NCBI GenBank assembly: GCA_934167935.1
Contig: CAKPMH010000003.1
Coordinates: forward strand, 1-64,000
Reading direction: 5' to 3'
DNA: 64,000 nucleotides
Origin: an uncultured Bacilli bacterium
GTDB lineage: Bacteria; Bacillota_I; Bacilli_A; RF39; UBA660
The position numbers and the translations under genes were made by a program. Shown here piece by piece: positions 26,110 through 36,241 of this stretch (positions are counted from its first letter, which is position 1; each line of letters opens with the position of its first letter). Under the pieces are notes generated by a model. The model saw only the letters and a list, made by a program, of their open reading frames with translations, had not been told where the DNA came from and did not search any database.

Positions 26110-26138
26110 TTGATAAAACAAAATTTTTTTGGTATAAT
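26110..26138 (+). promoter_or_regulatory. Promoter of parE
   Basis: TTGATA (26110-26115) and TATAAT (26133-26138) with 17-base spacing, 16 bases ahead of the start codon. Confidence 0.75.
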
Positions 26139-26153
26139 TAATAAGGTGATAAG

Positions 26154-28064
26154 ATGGCAAAATATGATGAAAGTTCAATAAAAATATTAGAGGGGCTAGA
26201 AGCGGTAAGAAAAAGACCTGGTATGTATATAGGATCAACTGATAAAAGAGGATTACATCATCTTATTTGGGAAATCGTAGATAATGGAATTGATGAAGTA
26301 ATAAATGGATATGGTAAAAAAATCAAAATAAGTCTTAATAAAGATGGAAGTGTAACAGTAGAAGATGAAGGTCGTGGAGTACCAGTTGGAATGCATAGTA
26401 GTGGAATGTCAACACCTGAAGTAATTTATACAGTATTACATGCTGGAGGAAAATTTGAAGAAGGCGGATATAAAGTATCTGGAGGACTTCACGGAGTAGG
26501 TGCAAGTGTTGTAAATGCACTAAGTAAATGGTTAGAAGTTAATATAAAAAGAGATGGATATGAATATTATATTAGATTCGAAGATGGTGGTAAAACAAAA
26601 ATACCATTAAAAAAACTAGAAAAAACAAATAAAACAGGTACAAAAGTAACATTTATGCCAGATGATAAAATATTTCAAACAACGCATTTTTCATTCACAA
26701 CAGTATGTGAAAGAATGCAGGAATGTGCTTTTTTACTTAAAGGGTTAACCGTAGAAGTTGAAGATATAGAAGATAATAAAAAGGAAGTATTTTATTATGA
26801 AAATGGTCTAGAAGCATTTGTAAATTACTTAAATGATGGTAAAACACCACTTCATAAACCAGTATTTTTTGAAGGAATGAAAGATAAAATAAATGTAGAA
26901 GTAGCATTTCAATATACAGATACATATTCTGAAAATATAATATCATTTGTAAATAATGTAAAAACAAATGATGGAGGAACCCATGAAGTTGGATTAAAAA
27001 CAGCTATTACAAAAGTTTTTAATGATTATGCAAGAACTAATGGATATCTAAAAACAAAAGATAAAAATTTAGAAGGAACTGATACAAGAGAAGGACTAAC
27101 TGCAATAATAAGCCTACAAATACCAGAAGATTTACTTCAATTTGAAGGTCAAACAAAAGGAAAATTAGGAACTCCAATTGCTCGTAATATAGTAGATAAT
27201 ATAGTAACACAAAAACTTCAATTTTTCTTAGAAGAAAATAAAGAAAGTGCAACTAAAATACTAGAGAAAATGCTTAAAAGTAGAAATGTAAGAGAAGCTG
27301 CTAGAAAAGCAAGAGATGAAGCAAGACAAGGAAAAGATAAAAACAAAAGAGAAAGAATAACAAATGGAAAATTAACACCAGCACAAACAAAAAATCCTAA
27401 AAAAAATGAATTGTTTTTAGTCGAAGGTGATTCAGCTGGAGGAACAGCTAAAACAGGAAGAGATAGGAAATTTCAAGCAATATTACCGCTTAGAGGAAAA
27501 GTATTAAATACAGAAAAAGCAAGATTAGATGAAATTTTAAAAAATGAAGAAATTAATACAATGATATATACAATAGGAGCGGGTATTGGTAGTGATTTTA
27601 ATATAGATGATTGTAACTATGACAAAATTGTTATAATGACAGATGCTGATGTTGATGGTGCACATATTCAAGTATTATTACTTACATTCTTTTATAGATA
27701 TATGAAACCATTAATTGAAAATGGAAAACTTTTTATAGCAATGCCACCTTTATATAAGATAAGTTCTGGTAAAGAATCATATTATGCATGGACAGAAGAA
27801 GATAGAAGAACTTTAATAGAAGAAACATTCAAAAATAAACAAACTAAAACACAAAGATATAAAGGACTTGGAGAAATGAATGCTGAAGAACTTAGAGAAA
27901 CAACAATGGATCCAGAAAAAAGAAGTATGATAAAAGTTAGTATAACAGATGCCTCATTGGCAGAAAAAAGAGTAAGTGTTTTAATGGGTAATAAAGTAGA
28001 GCCAAGAAAAGAATGGATAGAAGAAAATGTTAACTTTACTTTTGAAGATAATTATGCAATTTAA
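26154..28064 (+). CDS. parE: DNA topoisomerase IV subunit B
   Basis: The protein has 636 residues. GHKL ATPase domain: EIVDNGIDEVINGYG, DEGRGVPVGMH, HAGGKFEEGGYKVSGGLHGVG. Toprim: ELFLVEGDSAGG and MTDADVDGAHIQVLLLTFFYRYMKPLIENGKLFIA. C-terminal tower with QRYKGLGEMNAEEL. Details such as RDRKFQAILPLRGKVLNTEKAR and the EPRKEWIEENVNF end match Firmicutes ParE better than GyrB. With ParC it decatenates chromosomes using ATP. parC is not adjacent, which is unusual for Bacilli; rpoD follows instead. GGTGAT precedes the start. Confidence 0.9.
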   Translation: MAKYDESSIKILEGLEAVRKRPGMYIGSTDKRGLHHLIWEIVDNGIDEVINGYGKKIKISLNKDGSVTVEDEGRGVPVGMHSSGMSTPEVIYTVLHAGGKFEEGGYKVSGGLHGVGASVVNALSKWLEVNIKRDGYEYYIRFEDGGKTKIPLKKLEKTNKTGTKVTFMPDDKIFQTTHFSFTTVCERMQECAFLLKGLTVEVEDIEDNKKEVFYYENGLEAFVNYLNDGKTPLHKPVFFEGMKDKINVEVAFQYTDTYSENIISFVNNVKTNDGGTHEVGLKTAITKVFNDYARTNGYLKTKDKNLEGTDTREGLTAIISLQIPEDLLQFEGQTKGKLGTPIARNIVDNIVTQKLQFFLEENKESATKILEKMLKSRNVREAARKARDEARQGKDKNKRERITNGKLTPAQTKNPKKNELFLVEGDSAGGTAKTGRDRKFQAILPLRGKVLNTEKARLDEILKNEEINTMIYTIGAGIGSDFNIDDCNYDKIVIMTDADVDGAHIQVLLLTFFYRYMKPLIENGKLFIAMPPLYKISSGKESYYAWTEEDRRTLIEETFKNKQTKTQRYKGLGEMNAEELRETTMDPEKRSMIKVSITDASLAEKRVSVLMGNKVEPRKEWIEENVNFTFEDNYAI

Positions 28065-28077
28065 TTTGCATTTTTTT
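28053..28077 (+). terminator. Terminator of parE
   Basis: Stem ATGCAA/TTGCAT followed by six T, overlapping the end of parE. Confidence 0.7.
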
Positions 28078-28121
28078 AATCTTTATGGTATTATATATAG
28101 CGATTTAGGGGGCGAAAACTA

Positions 28122-29276
28122 ATGAAACCATTAAACAAAGAAAAATTATCAATATTAATTGAAACATTAAATACATTATCATTAAATGATTTAACTAAAG
28201 AAGAATATAAAAATATATTAATTAAAAGTAAAAAAATAAACACAATTCTAAATGAAATATTTAAAGAATATGAAAAAGATAAAGTTATTGAAGCTAATGT
28301 TATAGAAAATATAACAGATGAAAAAGTTTTAAATATTATTAATTCATATTTAGAAATTAATGATTATATAGTACTTGATTATAACAAATTAGAAGAAAAT
28401 ATAGATGAAGAAGAAAAAACAATTGATGATAAAGATATAGATTTAGATGATGTTAAAATATATTTAAAAGAAGCTGGTAGTTATCCTTTATTAACTATGG
28501 AAGAAGAAAAAACTTTATTTGAAGAATACAAAAAAACAAAAGATGAAAAAATAAAAGAAAAATTAATAAACTCTAATTTAAGACTAGTAGTTAGTATTGT
28601 AAAACGCTATGTTGGTAGGGGCGTATCATTTCAAGATTTAATTCAAGAAGGAAATATAGGACTTATAACAGCTGTTGAAAAATTTGATGTTTCAATGGGA
28701 TATAAATTCTCAACATATGCAACATGGTGGATTAGACAATCTGCAACTAGAATCTTAGGAAACCAATCTGCAACAATAAGAATTCCTATGCATATGGTAG
28801 AAAAAATTAATTTATTAAATAGAAAACAATCTGAATTTTATAAAATACATAATTGTAATCCAACAACAGAAGAATTAATGGAATTAACTAAATTATCACG
28901 TGATGCAATAAAAAAATGCAAATATTACGATAGAAAAATTATTAGTTTAGATCAACCCGTAGGGGAAGAAGAACATGGTGTAGTAACAACTGTAATGGAC
29001 TTTATAGTAAAAGAAGAAGAGGAAGTATCAGATACAATTATAAACAATGAATTAAGAGAAAAAGTAGAAAAACTATTAGAAAAATTAACAGAAAGAGAAC
29101 GAACAATAATTAAATATAGATTTGGTTTTATAGATGGTAGAATATATACATTAGAAGAAATAGGAAAAATGTATGGACTGACTAGAGAAAGAATAAGACA
29201 GATAGAATCAAAAGCCTTAAGAAAAATAAGAAGGCCAAGATATTCAAATGAATTAAAAGATTTTAGAAAAAAGTAA
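28122..29276 (+). CDS. rpoD: Primary sigma factor (sigma-A/sigma-70)
   Basis: The protein has 384 residues. Region 1.2 [21 protein letters not shown]; region 2 [29 protein letters not shown] and [20 protein letters not shown] (the -10 recognition helix); region 3 [13 protein letters not shown]; region 4 [17 protein letters not shown] segment and [25 protein letters not shown] (the -35 helix-turn-helix). The N-terminal 90 residues are a divergent, charged region 1.1-like segment. It directs core polymerase to the TTGACA/TATAAT promoters seen in this window. AGGGGGCG precedes the start. Confidence 0.97.
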   Translation: MKPLNKEKLSILIETLNTLSLNDLTKEEYKNILIKSKKINTILNEIFKEYEKDKVIEANVIENITDEKVLNIINSYLEINDYIVLDYNKLEENIDEEEKTIDDKDIDLDDVKIYLKEAGSYPLLTMEEEKTLFEEYKKTKDEKIKEKLINSNLRLVVSIVKRYVGRGVSFQDLIQEGNIGLITAVEKFDVSMGYKFSTYATWWIRQSATRILGNQSATIRIPMHMVEKINLLNRKQSEFYKIHNCNPTTEELMELTKLSRDAIKKCKYYDRKIISLDQPVGEEEHGVVTTVMDFIVKEEEEVSDTIINNELREKVEKLLEKLTERERTIIKYRFGFIDGRIYTLEEIGKMYGLTRERIRQIESKALRKIRRPRYSNELKDFRKK

Positions 29277-29291
29277 AAAATCTTTTTTTTT
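29256..29291 (+). terminator. Terminator of rpoD
   Basis: Stem AAAGATTTT/AAAAATCTTT (with mismatches in the loop side) followed by a T run, overlapping the rpoD stop. Confidence 0.6.
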
Positions 29292-29354
29292 GTTGATTAA
29301 AAAATCTTCTTTTTAAACATTATATACATAGAATGTAATGGAAAGGAAGATATT

Positions 29355-31661
29355 ATGTTTAGTAATTTCACTGAAGAAGCAAGAAATATAATTGTTTTAG
29401 CAAAACAAGAAATGAAAAAATTAAAGCATCCATATGTTGGAAGTGAACATCTATTGCTTGCAATATTAAAAGATGATAATAGTATAAGTGATGCCTTAAA
29501 AAAATATAATTTAGATTATAAAAAATTTAAAAATGAATTAATAAATATAGTAGGAATAGGAACTAAAGAAAGTGAATGGTTTTTATATACACCACTTCTA
29601 AAAAGAATATTTGAAAATGCTATTATAGATAGTAAAGAAAATAATAGTGACGTTACTATAGAAATGTTATTTAATTCACTTTTAGAAGAAGGAGAAGGAG
29701 TTGCAATAAGGTTATTAATTGGAATGAATATAGATATAGATGATTTATATAAAGAATTTTCAAATACAATTACCAAAACAAATAAAAGGAAAAAAAATAA
29801 AAAACTCTTAGTAGAAGAAATAGGAATAAATTTAAATAAAAAAGCACTTAATAATGAATTAGATCCTGTAATTGGAAGAAAAGAAGAAATAAAAAGAATT
29901 CTTGAAATATTATCAAGAAGATGTAAAAATAATCCTATTTTAATTGGTGAAGCTGGAGTTGGAAAAACAGCTATAGTAGAAGAATTAAGTAGAATGATAA
30001 TAGAAGGTAATGTTCCTATGTCCCTAAAAAATAAAAGAATAATAAACTTAGATATGGCAAGTTTAGTAGCAGGTACAAAATATCGCGGTGAATTTGAAGA
30101 AAGAATGAACAAAATAATAAAAGAAGTAGAAGAAAATGATGATATAATTTTATTTATAGATGAAATACATACATTAGTAGGAGCTGGTGGAGCAGAAGGC
30201 GCTATAGATGCATCAAACATTATAAAACCGGCACTAGCACGTGGAAAATTAAGATGTATAGGAGCAACTACTATATCAGAATATAAAAAATATATAGAAC
30301 AAGATAAAGCACTAGAAAGAAGATTTCAACGTGTAGAAATAGAAATTCCTGATAAAGAAAAAACAAAAGAAATTTTAACAAAAATAAAAAAAATATATGA
30401 AAAATATCATATGGTTGAAATAAAAGATGAAATAATAGATACAATAATAGAACTTTCAAATAAATATATATATGATAGATATGAGCCAGATAAATCAATA
30501 GATGTATTAGATGAAGTATGCGCTAAAGTAAGCTTAAAAGAAACAAAAGAAGCTAAAAAATATAATGAATTAAAGTTAGAATATAAAATTATAAATTCAA
30601 AGAAAAAAGAATCTATTATAAATAGTAAATTTAAAGAAGCAAGTAAATACAAAGAAAAAGAAAATGAAATAATAAATGAAATAAATAATATAGAATTAAA
30701 ATTATATAATAAAAAGAAAAAAGAAGTAACAAAAAAAGATGTAGCAGAAGTTATAAATATTAAAACAAAAATACCTGTTTATGAATTATTAAATGAAAAC
30801 AAAAAAGAAATAAAAAAAATAGAACAAACTTTAAAAAATAATATAATTGGTCAAGATGAATCAATAAAAGAACTTATAAAAAATACAAAAAAATTAAAAA
30901 TGGGATTTAAAGATAAAAATAAATGTTATTCATTTTTATTTGTAGGACCATCAGGAGTTGGGAAAACAGAATTATCAAAATTATTTGGGGAATGTTTGGT
31001 AGGCGTGAATAATGTTATAAGACTAGATATGAGTGAATATTCTGAATCACATAGTGTAAGTAAAATAATAGGTTCTCCTCCAGGGTATGTAGGTTATAGT
31101 GACAATAAAAATATTTTAGAGGAAATAAGAAATAAACCATATTCTGTTTTAATATTAGATGAAATAGAAAAAGCAAATCCAGCTATAATAAATTTATTTT
31201 ATCAAATTTTAGATGAAGGAAAAATAAAAGATTCCTGTGGAAAACAAGTAAGATTTGATAATGTAACAATTATAATGACATCTAATATAGGATTTAATGA
31301 TATACACGTTGGATTTAATAAAAATACTAATTATACTATATCAAAATTAAAAGAATATTTTGATGTATCATTTATTAATAGAATAGATAATATAATTGAA
31401 TTTAATTATTTAAATGAAGAAAATATTAAAAATTTAATAAATGAAAAATTAAATAAATTAAAATATAAATATAAAGATGCTAAAATAAAAATAAATAATA
31501 ATGTTATAGATGAAATAATTAAGTTATCAAATTATAATGAATATGGTGCTAGAAAATTAGACAAAATAATAAAGAATAATATTGAAAATATAATTATAGA
31601 TGAATTATTAGAAGATAATTATAATATAGATATAAAAACATTAAAAGAAAAAGTAAAATAA
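29355..31661 (+). CDS. clpC: ClpC-type AAA+ ATPase
   Basis: The protein has 768 residues. Clp-N domain (FTEEARNIIVLAKQEMKKLKHPYVGSEHLLLAIL); first AAA with Walker A GEAGVGKT, Walker B IILFIDEIHTLVGAGGAEGAIDA; a short middle domain with a UVR-like helix (INSKFKEASKYKEKENEI); second AAA with Walker A GPSGVGKTE, DMSEYSESHSVSKIIGSPPGYVGY and VLILDEIEKA. ClpC unfolds proteins for ClpP and works with adaptors. It is shorter than Bacillus ClpC (810), and the mcsA-mcsB-ctsR genes that usually precede it are absent. AAAGGAAG precedes the start. Confidence 0.9.
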   Translation: MFSNFTEEARNIIVLAKQEMKKLKHPYVGSEHLLLAILKDDNSISDALKKYNLDYKKFKNELINIVGIGTKESEWFLYTPLLKRIFENAIIDSKENNSDVTIEMLFNSLLEEGEGVAIRLLIGMNIDIDDLYKEFSNTITKTNKRKKNKKLLVEEIGINLNKKALNNELDPVIGRKEEIKRILEILSRRCKNNPILIGEAGVGKTAIVEELSRMIIEGNVPMSLKNKRIINLDMASLVAGTKYRGEFEERMNKIIKEVEENDDIILFIDEIHTLVGAGGAEGAIDASNIIKPALARGKLRCIGATTISEYKKYIEQDKALERRFQRVEIEIPDKEKTKEILTKIKKIYEKYHMVEIKDEIIDTIIELSNKYIYDRYEPDKSIDVLDEVCAKVSLKETKEAKKYNELKLEYKIINSKKKESIINSKFKEASKYKEKENEIINEINNIELKLYNKKKKEVTKKDVAEVINIKTKIPVYELLNENKKEIKKIEQTLKNNIIGQDESIKELIKNTKKLKMGFKDKNKCYSFLFVGPSGVGKTELSKLFGECLVGVNNVIRLDMSEYSESHSVSKIIGSPPGYVGYSDNKNILEEIRNKPYSVLILDEIEKANPAIINLFYQILDEGKIKDSCGKQVRFDNVTIIMTSNIGFNDIHVGFNKNTNYTISKLKEYFDVSFINRIDNIIEFNYLNEENIKNLINEKLNKLKYKYKDAKIKINNNVIDEIIKLSNYNEYGARKLDKIIKNNIENIIIDELLEDNYNIDIKTLKEKVK

Positions 31662-31686
31662 AAAAATACTAATTAGTATTTTTTTA
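31661..31686. terminator. Bidirectional terminator between clpC and the PBP1A gene
   Basis: The palindrome AATACTAATTAGTATT is flanked by A on the left and T on the right and serves both convergent genes. Confidence 0.8.
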
Positions 31687-33642
31687 TTGTTCTTTAATAG
31701 TAGGAATAGTATTTTCAATGTCACTAGCATTAGGTTCAGTACCTTTAATATAATACATAATAGTAGCATTTTTAGTATTTTTATCAGCTATTTCCCCAGT
31801 AATTGGATTAACTAAAACACCGACTATATTATTAGGCTTTTGATACCAAGATTCATCCTTTCCTTCTAAATAACCTTCCATAATTTCTACCCACATATTT
31901 TTTAAGATAGTTCCATCCTTACCACTAGTATAATTATTATTATCATATCCTATCCAACCACCAATAAGCAAATCTGGATTATAACCAAATATCAAATGAT
32001 CAGTATCAGTTGTCCCTGTTTTAATAGCATATTTTTTAGTTATTTTAGGTGCAATACTCATACAAGTAGGGTAATTATAATCAATTAAATTTTTATTATA
32101 ACAATTAGCTAATAATTCATTTAATATATAAGTGGTATTTTTATTTAAAATTAATTCTTTATTATCTTTATATTTATAAAGAACATTTCCATTCATATCT
32201 TCAACTTTATTGATAAAATGTGGCTTAATTTTGTAACCTTCGCTTGCAAATGTAGAATAAGCTTCCATCATTTCTAAAATATTTACTTCTTCCGTTCCTA
32301 AAGCAAGTGACGGAATTGCATCTAATTTAGATTTGATACCAACTCTTTTAGAAAAATCAACTAAAGTATCTTCTCCTAAAAACAAATGAGTTTTAACAGC
32401 AAAAATATTATCCGAATAAGAAATTGCAGATGCTAAAGTAATTGGCTTATTAGCATAAATATCATTATAATTTTTAGGACTATAAGTTTTATTATTAGAA
32501 AATGTAAAAGTTGTTTTTTCACTTGTAAAAGTTGTTGTTGATGTAAAACCATTCTCTAAAGCACTATAATATAGAAGTGGTTTCATAGTAGAACCTACCT
32601 GTCTTTTAGAATCTGTAACACGATTAAACTGACTTTTATTATAATTTTTACCACCAGCAATACCTATTATTTCACCAGTTTTAGGATTCATAACAACAAT
32701 AGCTGTTTCAAGAGAAGTATCATTCATATTTTTTTTAATTGTAGAATCAATTAAATTTTGAGCTTTTAAATCAAGGTTTGTATAGATTTTAAGACCACCA
32801 GTTTTTAAAAAGGATGATGGAATTTCTTTAATACTTTTAAGTTCATTTAAAACAGCATCTTGATAATACATCAATGTAGATGAATTATTTTCGTCTTTAA
32901 TTCCTAAATATTCTAAATCTGTATTATATGCTTTTATAGCTTCATCTTTTGTAATATAGTTTCTATCAACCATGGTATTTAATATTAATTTTTGCCTTTT
33001 TTTTGCTTTCTTAGGATTAATGGTAGGAGAATAATTAGAAGGAGATTTTGGAATACCTGCTAACATAGATGCTTCTGCTAAATTTAAATCTTTGCTAGAT
33101 TTATTAAAATAATATTTACTAGCATTTTCAATACCATATACTCCACCATAATTTATAGTGTTTAAATATCCTTCTAATATTTCATCTTTACTATAATGAA
33201 CTTCAAGTCTTATAGTAAGCCATGCTTCTTCTATTTTCCTAGACCATTTTTTATCAAAATTTAAAAATAAATTTTTTGCATATTGTTGTGTAATAGTTGA
33301 AGCACCTTGTATATTTTTTTTATTTACAATATTAGTGGCCATAGCTTTCATAATTCTTAAATAATCAAATCCCATATGTTTATAAAAATTTTTATCTTCG
33401 ATAGAAAGTGTTGCATTAATTAAATCATCTGATATATTATCTAAATTAATCCATTCATCATTATTACCTGTGAATAAATTTTTATCTTTATCATACAAAT
33501 AATAACCATTCGCTGAATTTATAGCGAGTTTAGGAGAGATTTTAGCGTATATATAAAGACCAATGTAAAATAATATAAAAAGAATGACTAATATAACTAA
33601 AATTTTAAAAACTTTTTTTAGAAATTTCTTAATATTAATCAC
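31684..33642 (-). CDS. Penicillin-binding protein 1A-like (glycosyltransferase/transpeptidase)
   Basis: About 650 residues. One membrane helix near the start; GT51 domain with SIEDKNFYKHMGFD (catalytic Glu), GASTITQQYAKNLFL and EGYLNTINYGGVYGIE; transpeptidase with RQVGSTMKP (SxxK), YSDN (SxN) and KTGTTDTD (KTG). It polymerises and cross-links peptidoglycan. The start is unclear: no ATG lies near the only good ribosome site (GAGGTGAT). GTG at 33642 overlaps that site, and ATT at 33633, 4 bases behind it, fits the spacing seen in other genes here; an upstream TTG at 33708 has no site. Confidence 0.93.
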   Translation of the reverse strand: MINIKKFLKKVFKILVILVILFILFYIGLYIYAKISPKLAINSANGYYLYDKDKNLFTGNNDEWINLDNISDDLINATLSIEDKNFYKHMGFDYLRIMKAMATNIVNKKNIQGASTITQQYAKNLFLNFDKKWSRKIEEAWLTIRLEVHYSKDEILEGYLNTINYGGVYGIENASKYYFNKSSKDLNLAEASMLAGIPKSPSNYSPTINPKKAKKRQKLILNTMVDRNYITKDEAIKAYNTDLEYLGIKDENNSSTLMYYQDAVLNELKSIKEIPSSFLKTGGLKIYTNLDLKAQNLIDSTIKKNMNDTSLETAIVVMNPKTGEIIGIAGGKNYNKSQFNRVTDSKRQVGSTMKPLLYYSALENGFTSTTTFTSEKTTFTFSNNKTYSPKNYNDIYANKPITLASAISYSDNIFAVKTHLFLGEDTLVDFSKRVGIKSKLDAIPSLALGTEEVNILEMMEAYSTFASEGYKIKPHFINKVEDMNGNVLYKYKDNKELILNKNTTYILNELLANCYNKNLIDYNYPTCMSIAPKITKKYAIKTGTTDTDHLIFGYNPDLLIGGWIGYDNNNYTSGKDGTILKNMWVEIMEGYLEGKDESWYQKPNNIVGVLVNPITGEIADKNTKNATIMYYIKGTEPNASDIENTIPTIKEQ

Positions 33643-33753
33643 CTCACTATAATTATTATTAGAAAAATATGTAAAAATATAACCATAAAATAATAAAAAT
33701 AGTTGCAATTATCTATCATCTATATTATAATTATGCAGAAGTGGAGAAATAAT

Positions 33754-34098
33754 ATGTCCAAAGTATATATAACAAGTATTTTAAGGAATAAAAATACTAA
33801 TGATATTATAAAGAAAAAAATAAATGGTATAAAAAAAGATAATATAATTAATTATATAGATGAAAATACAAAAGTAACATTGAAAATAAATGATAGTATA
33901 ACTTTAAAAAGAAAAAATCAAAATAATGAGATTATATTTGAATTTATAGAAAATAAAAATACTAAATGTATTTATAAAATATATGATAAGGAAATGTATT
34001 TAAATATATATACAAATAAAATAAAAAAAGATAATAATTATTTAGATGTAGATTATAATATAGAAGAAGAAAAACTTAATTTCAGAATAGAGTGGTAA
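33754..34098 (+). CDS. ywiB: YwiB-like protein (DUF1934)
   Basis: The protein has 114 residues, starting at 33754 after GTGGAG. A run of beta strands with DNIINYIDENTKVTLKIND and the C-terminal LDVDYNIEEEKLNFRIEW fits the beta-barrel DUF1934 family. The order ywiB-argS-rpoE is the same as in Bacillus, which supports the call. It is probably cytosolic; function unknown. argS starts one base after its stop. Confidence 0.75.
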   Translation: MSKVYITSILRNKNTNDIIKKKINGIKKDNIINYIDENTKVTLKINDSITLKRKNQNNEIIFEFIENKNTKCIYKIYDKEMYLNIYTNKIKKDNNYLDVDYNIEEEKLNFRIEW

Positions 34099-34099
34099 T

Positions 34100-35782
34100 A
34101 TGATATTAAAAATATTAGAAGATATAATAAAAGAAGAGCTAAATAAATTGAATTATGAAGTAGATGTAGTAGTTACAAAATCAAATAGATTAGATTTATG
34201 TGATTATCAATTTAATGGAATATTTAAATTAAGTAGTATATATCATAAAAAACCTGTAGAAATAGGTGAAGAAATAGTTGATTCTATAAATGATAGAAAA
34301 GATTTTGAACATTATTTTAAAAAAGTAGAATTTGCATCACCTGGTTTTATTAATATAACTATAAGTGATATATTGATAAATGAATGCTTAACACGTATGA
34401 ACTGTATGGATAAATTTGGAGTAGAACAAGATAGTACTCTTACATATGTACTTGATTATGGTGGACCTAATATAGCAAAACCTCTTCATGTTGGTCATTT
34501 AAGACCTGCTATTATTGGAGAATCAATAAAAAGAATATTAAATTTTAAAGGATGTAAAACTATAGCAGATGTTCATTTTGGAGATTTCGGACTTCAAATG
34601 GGTCAAGTAATATATGGAATAAAACAAAAAAATATAAAACTTGAAGATTTAACACTAAACGATTTAAATACAATTTATCCAGAAATTTCTAAACTTTGTA
34701 AAGAAGATAAAGATGTTAAAAATATGTGTGCAACACTTGAAAAACAAATGCAAGATGGAGATAAAGAATTAGAAAAATACTATGATAAAATATTCGAACT
34801 ATCTAGTAATGATATAAAGGAAATATATAAATATTTAGATATTGATTTTGATCTTTGGTATGGTGAAATGTCATCTAGAAAATATCTTCCATTTGTAGAG
34901 GAAAAAATAAAAGATATTGCATATATTAGTGATGGAGCAACTGTAATAGATGTAAAAGAAGAAAATGATAAAAAAGAACTTCCACCACTAATATTTAAAA
35001 AAAGCGATGGTGCTTATTTATATGGTTCAACAGATATGGCAACAATTTATGAAAGAGAAGAAGATTTTAATCCAGATTATATTTTATATGTTGCTGATTT
35101 AAGACAAGATTTACATTTTAAACAAGTATTTAGAGCAAGTTTAAAATCTAAAATAACAGATGCTAAATTAGAACATTTAGGATTTGGTACTATAAATGGT
35201 ACTGATGGAAAACCATTTAAAACAAGAAGTGGTGAAACACCAAAATTAAGAGATTTATTTAATGAAGTAAAAGAATTATTTATATCAAAAAAAGAAGAAA
35301 ATAGCAGTATGAATGAAGAAGATATAGATAAAATAGTAAATGCTATACTTAAATTTGCTGATTTACAAAATAATCGTGAAAAAGATTATATATTTGATAT
35401 AAAGAAATTTAGTGAAGTTGTAGGTAAAACAGGACCTTATGTACTATATACTTATTTAAGAATAAATAAAATAGTAAAAGATATGGAAATAACTTCATTA
35501 AATAACATAGTATATAATGAATTTGATAGAAACTTAAGAATAAAATTATTAGATTTACACAGCATAGTAGATAATGCTTATAAAACTAGAATGCCTAGTT
35601 TTATAGCTGATTATGTATATGATTTATGTATGATAATTAATTCATTTTATCAAAATAATCATATAAATAATTTAGATGATATAGAAAAGAAAAATAATTG
35701 GATATATGTATTAAATCTATCAAATAGAATATTAAAAGAAATGTTAAATATACTTGTTATAGATATACCAAGTGTAATGTAA
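34100..35782 (+). CDS. argS: Arginyl-tRNA synthetase
   Basis: The protein has 560 residues. Class I: the HIGH motif is HVGH in YGGPNIAKPLHVGHLRPAIIGES; the N-terminal Arg-tRNA-synthetase domain is present (residues 1-100); GFGTINGTDGKPFKTRSGETPKLRDL replaces the KMSKS loop, as is common for ArgRS; the C-terminal anticodon-binding DALR domain ends in LNILVIDIPSVM. It charges tRNA-Arg using ATP. GGTAAT lies before the ATG. Confidence 0.96.
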   Translation: MILKILEDIIKEELNKLNYEVDVVVTKSNRLDLCDYQFNGIFKLSSIYHKKPVEIGEEIVDSINDRKDFEHYFKKVEFASPGFINITISDILINECLTRMNCMDKFGVEQDSTLTYVLDYGGPNIAKPLHVGHLRPAIIGESIKRILNFKGCKTIADVHFGDFGLQMGQVIYGIKQKNIKLEDLTLNDLNTIYPEISKLCKEDKDVKNMCATLEKQMQDGDKELEKYYDKIFELSSNDIKEIYKYLDIDFDLWYGEMSSRKYLPFVEEKIKDIAYISDGATVIDVKEENDKKELPPLIFKKSDGAYLYGSTDMATIYEREEDFNPDYILYVADLRQDLHFKQVFRASLKSKITDAKLEHLGFGTINGTDGKPFKTRSGETPKLRDLFNEVKELFISKKEENSSMNEEDIDKIVNAILKFADLQNNREKDYIFDIKKFSEVVGKTGPYVLYTYLRINKIVKDMEITSLNNIVYNEFDRNLRIKLLDLHSIVDNAYKTRMPSFIADYVYDLCMIINSFYQNNHINNLDDIEKKNNWIYVLNLSNRILKEMLNILVIDIPSVM

Positions 35783-35795
35783 TTAGGAGGAATTT

Positions 35796-36203
35796 ATGAA
35801 AATTAAAGATATGCCAATTGAAGAACTAGAATTAATGAGTCTTACTGATTTAACTTATATGATATTAAAAGAAAATAAAAAACCTATGAATACACCATCA
35901 CTATTTAAAGAAATATGTGAATTATTAGATTACAGTAATTCAGAATATGCATCAAAAATAGGAGATTATTATACATCATTAAATATTGATAAAAGATTTG
36001 TTCTTTTAGATAGCAATGAATGGGATATTAGAGATAATCATTCAGTTGAAATTGTAATAGATGAAGATGAAGAAGAAACTGAAGAAGAAGAAGTAGAAGA
36101 GGAAGAAGAAGAAACAATTGATGAAATGATAGATAGTGATGATCTAGAAGATGATTTAGAAGACTTATCAATAATAGATGAAGATGAAGAAGATGATGAA
36201 TAA
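35796..36203 (+). CDS. rpoE: RNA polymerase delta subunit
   Basis: The protein has 135 residues. The N-terminal 85 residues form the winged-helix HARE domain (MSLTDLTYMILKENKKPM, LFKEICELLDYS, FVLLDSNEWDIRD). The C-terminal 45 residues are almost pure Glu/Asp, the disordered acidic tail typical of delta. Delta speeds core recycling and limits non-specific binding; it is restricted to Firmicutes. TTAGGAGG precedes the start. It lies downstream of argS in the Bacillus order. Confidence 0.93.
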   Translation: MKIKDMPIEELELMSLTDLTYMILKENKKPMNTPSLFKEICELLDYSNSEYASKIGDYYTSLNIDKRFVLLDSNEWDIRDNHSVEIVIDEDEEETEEEEVEEEEEETIDEMIDSDDLEDDLEDLSIIDEDEEDDE

Positions 36204-36217
36204 ATCTTCTTTTTTTA
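36188..36217 (+). terminator. Terminator of rpoE
   Basis: Stem AGAAGAT/ATCTTCT followed by seven T; it overlaps the last codons of rpoE. Confidence 0.7.
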
Positions 36218-36241
36218 TTCAATATAAAAATAGGTGATAAT

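Noticed and set aside
29516..30220. Long reverse-strand frame (234 codons) opposite clpC
   Set aside because: It is the complement of a conserved gene with strong motifs; the antisense protein is hydrophobic Ser/Ile/Phe-rich low-complexity sequence without a ribosome site.
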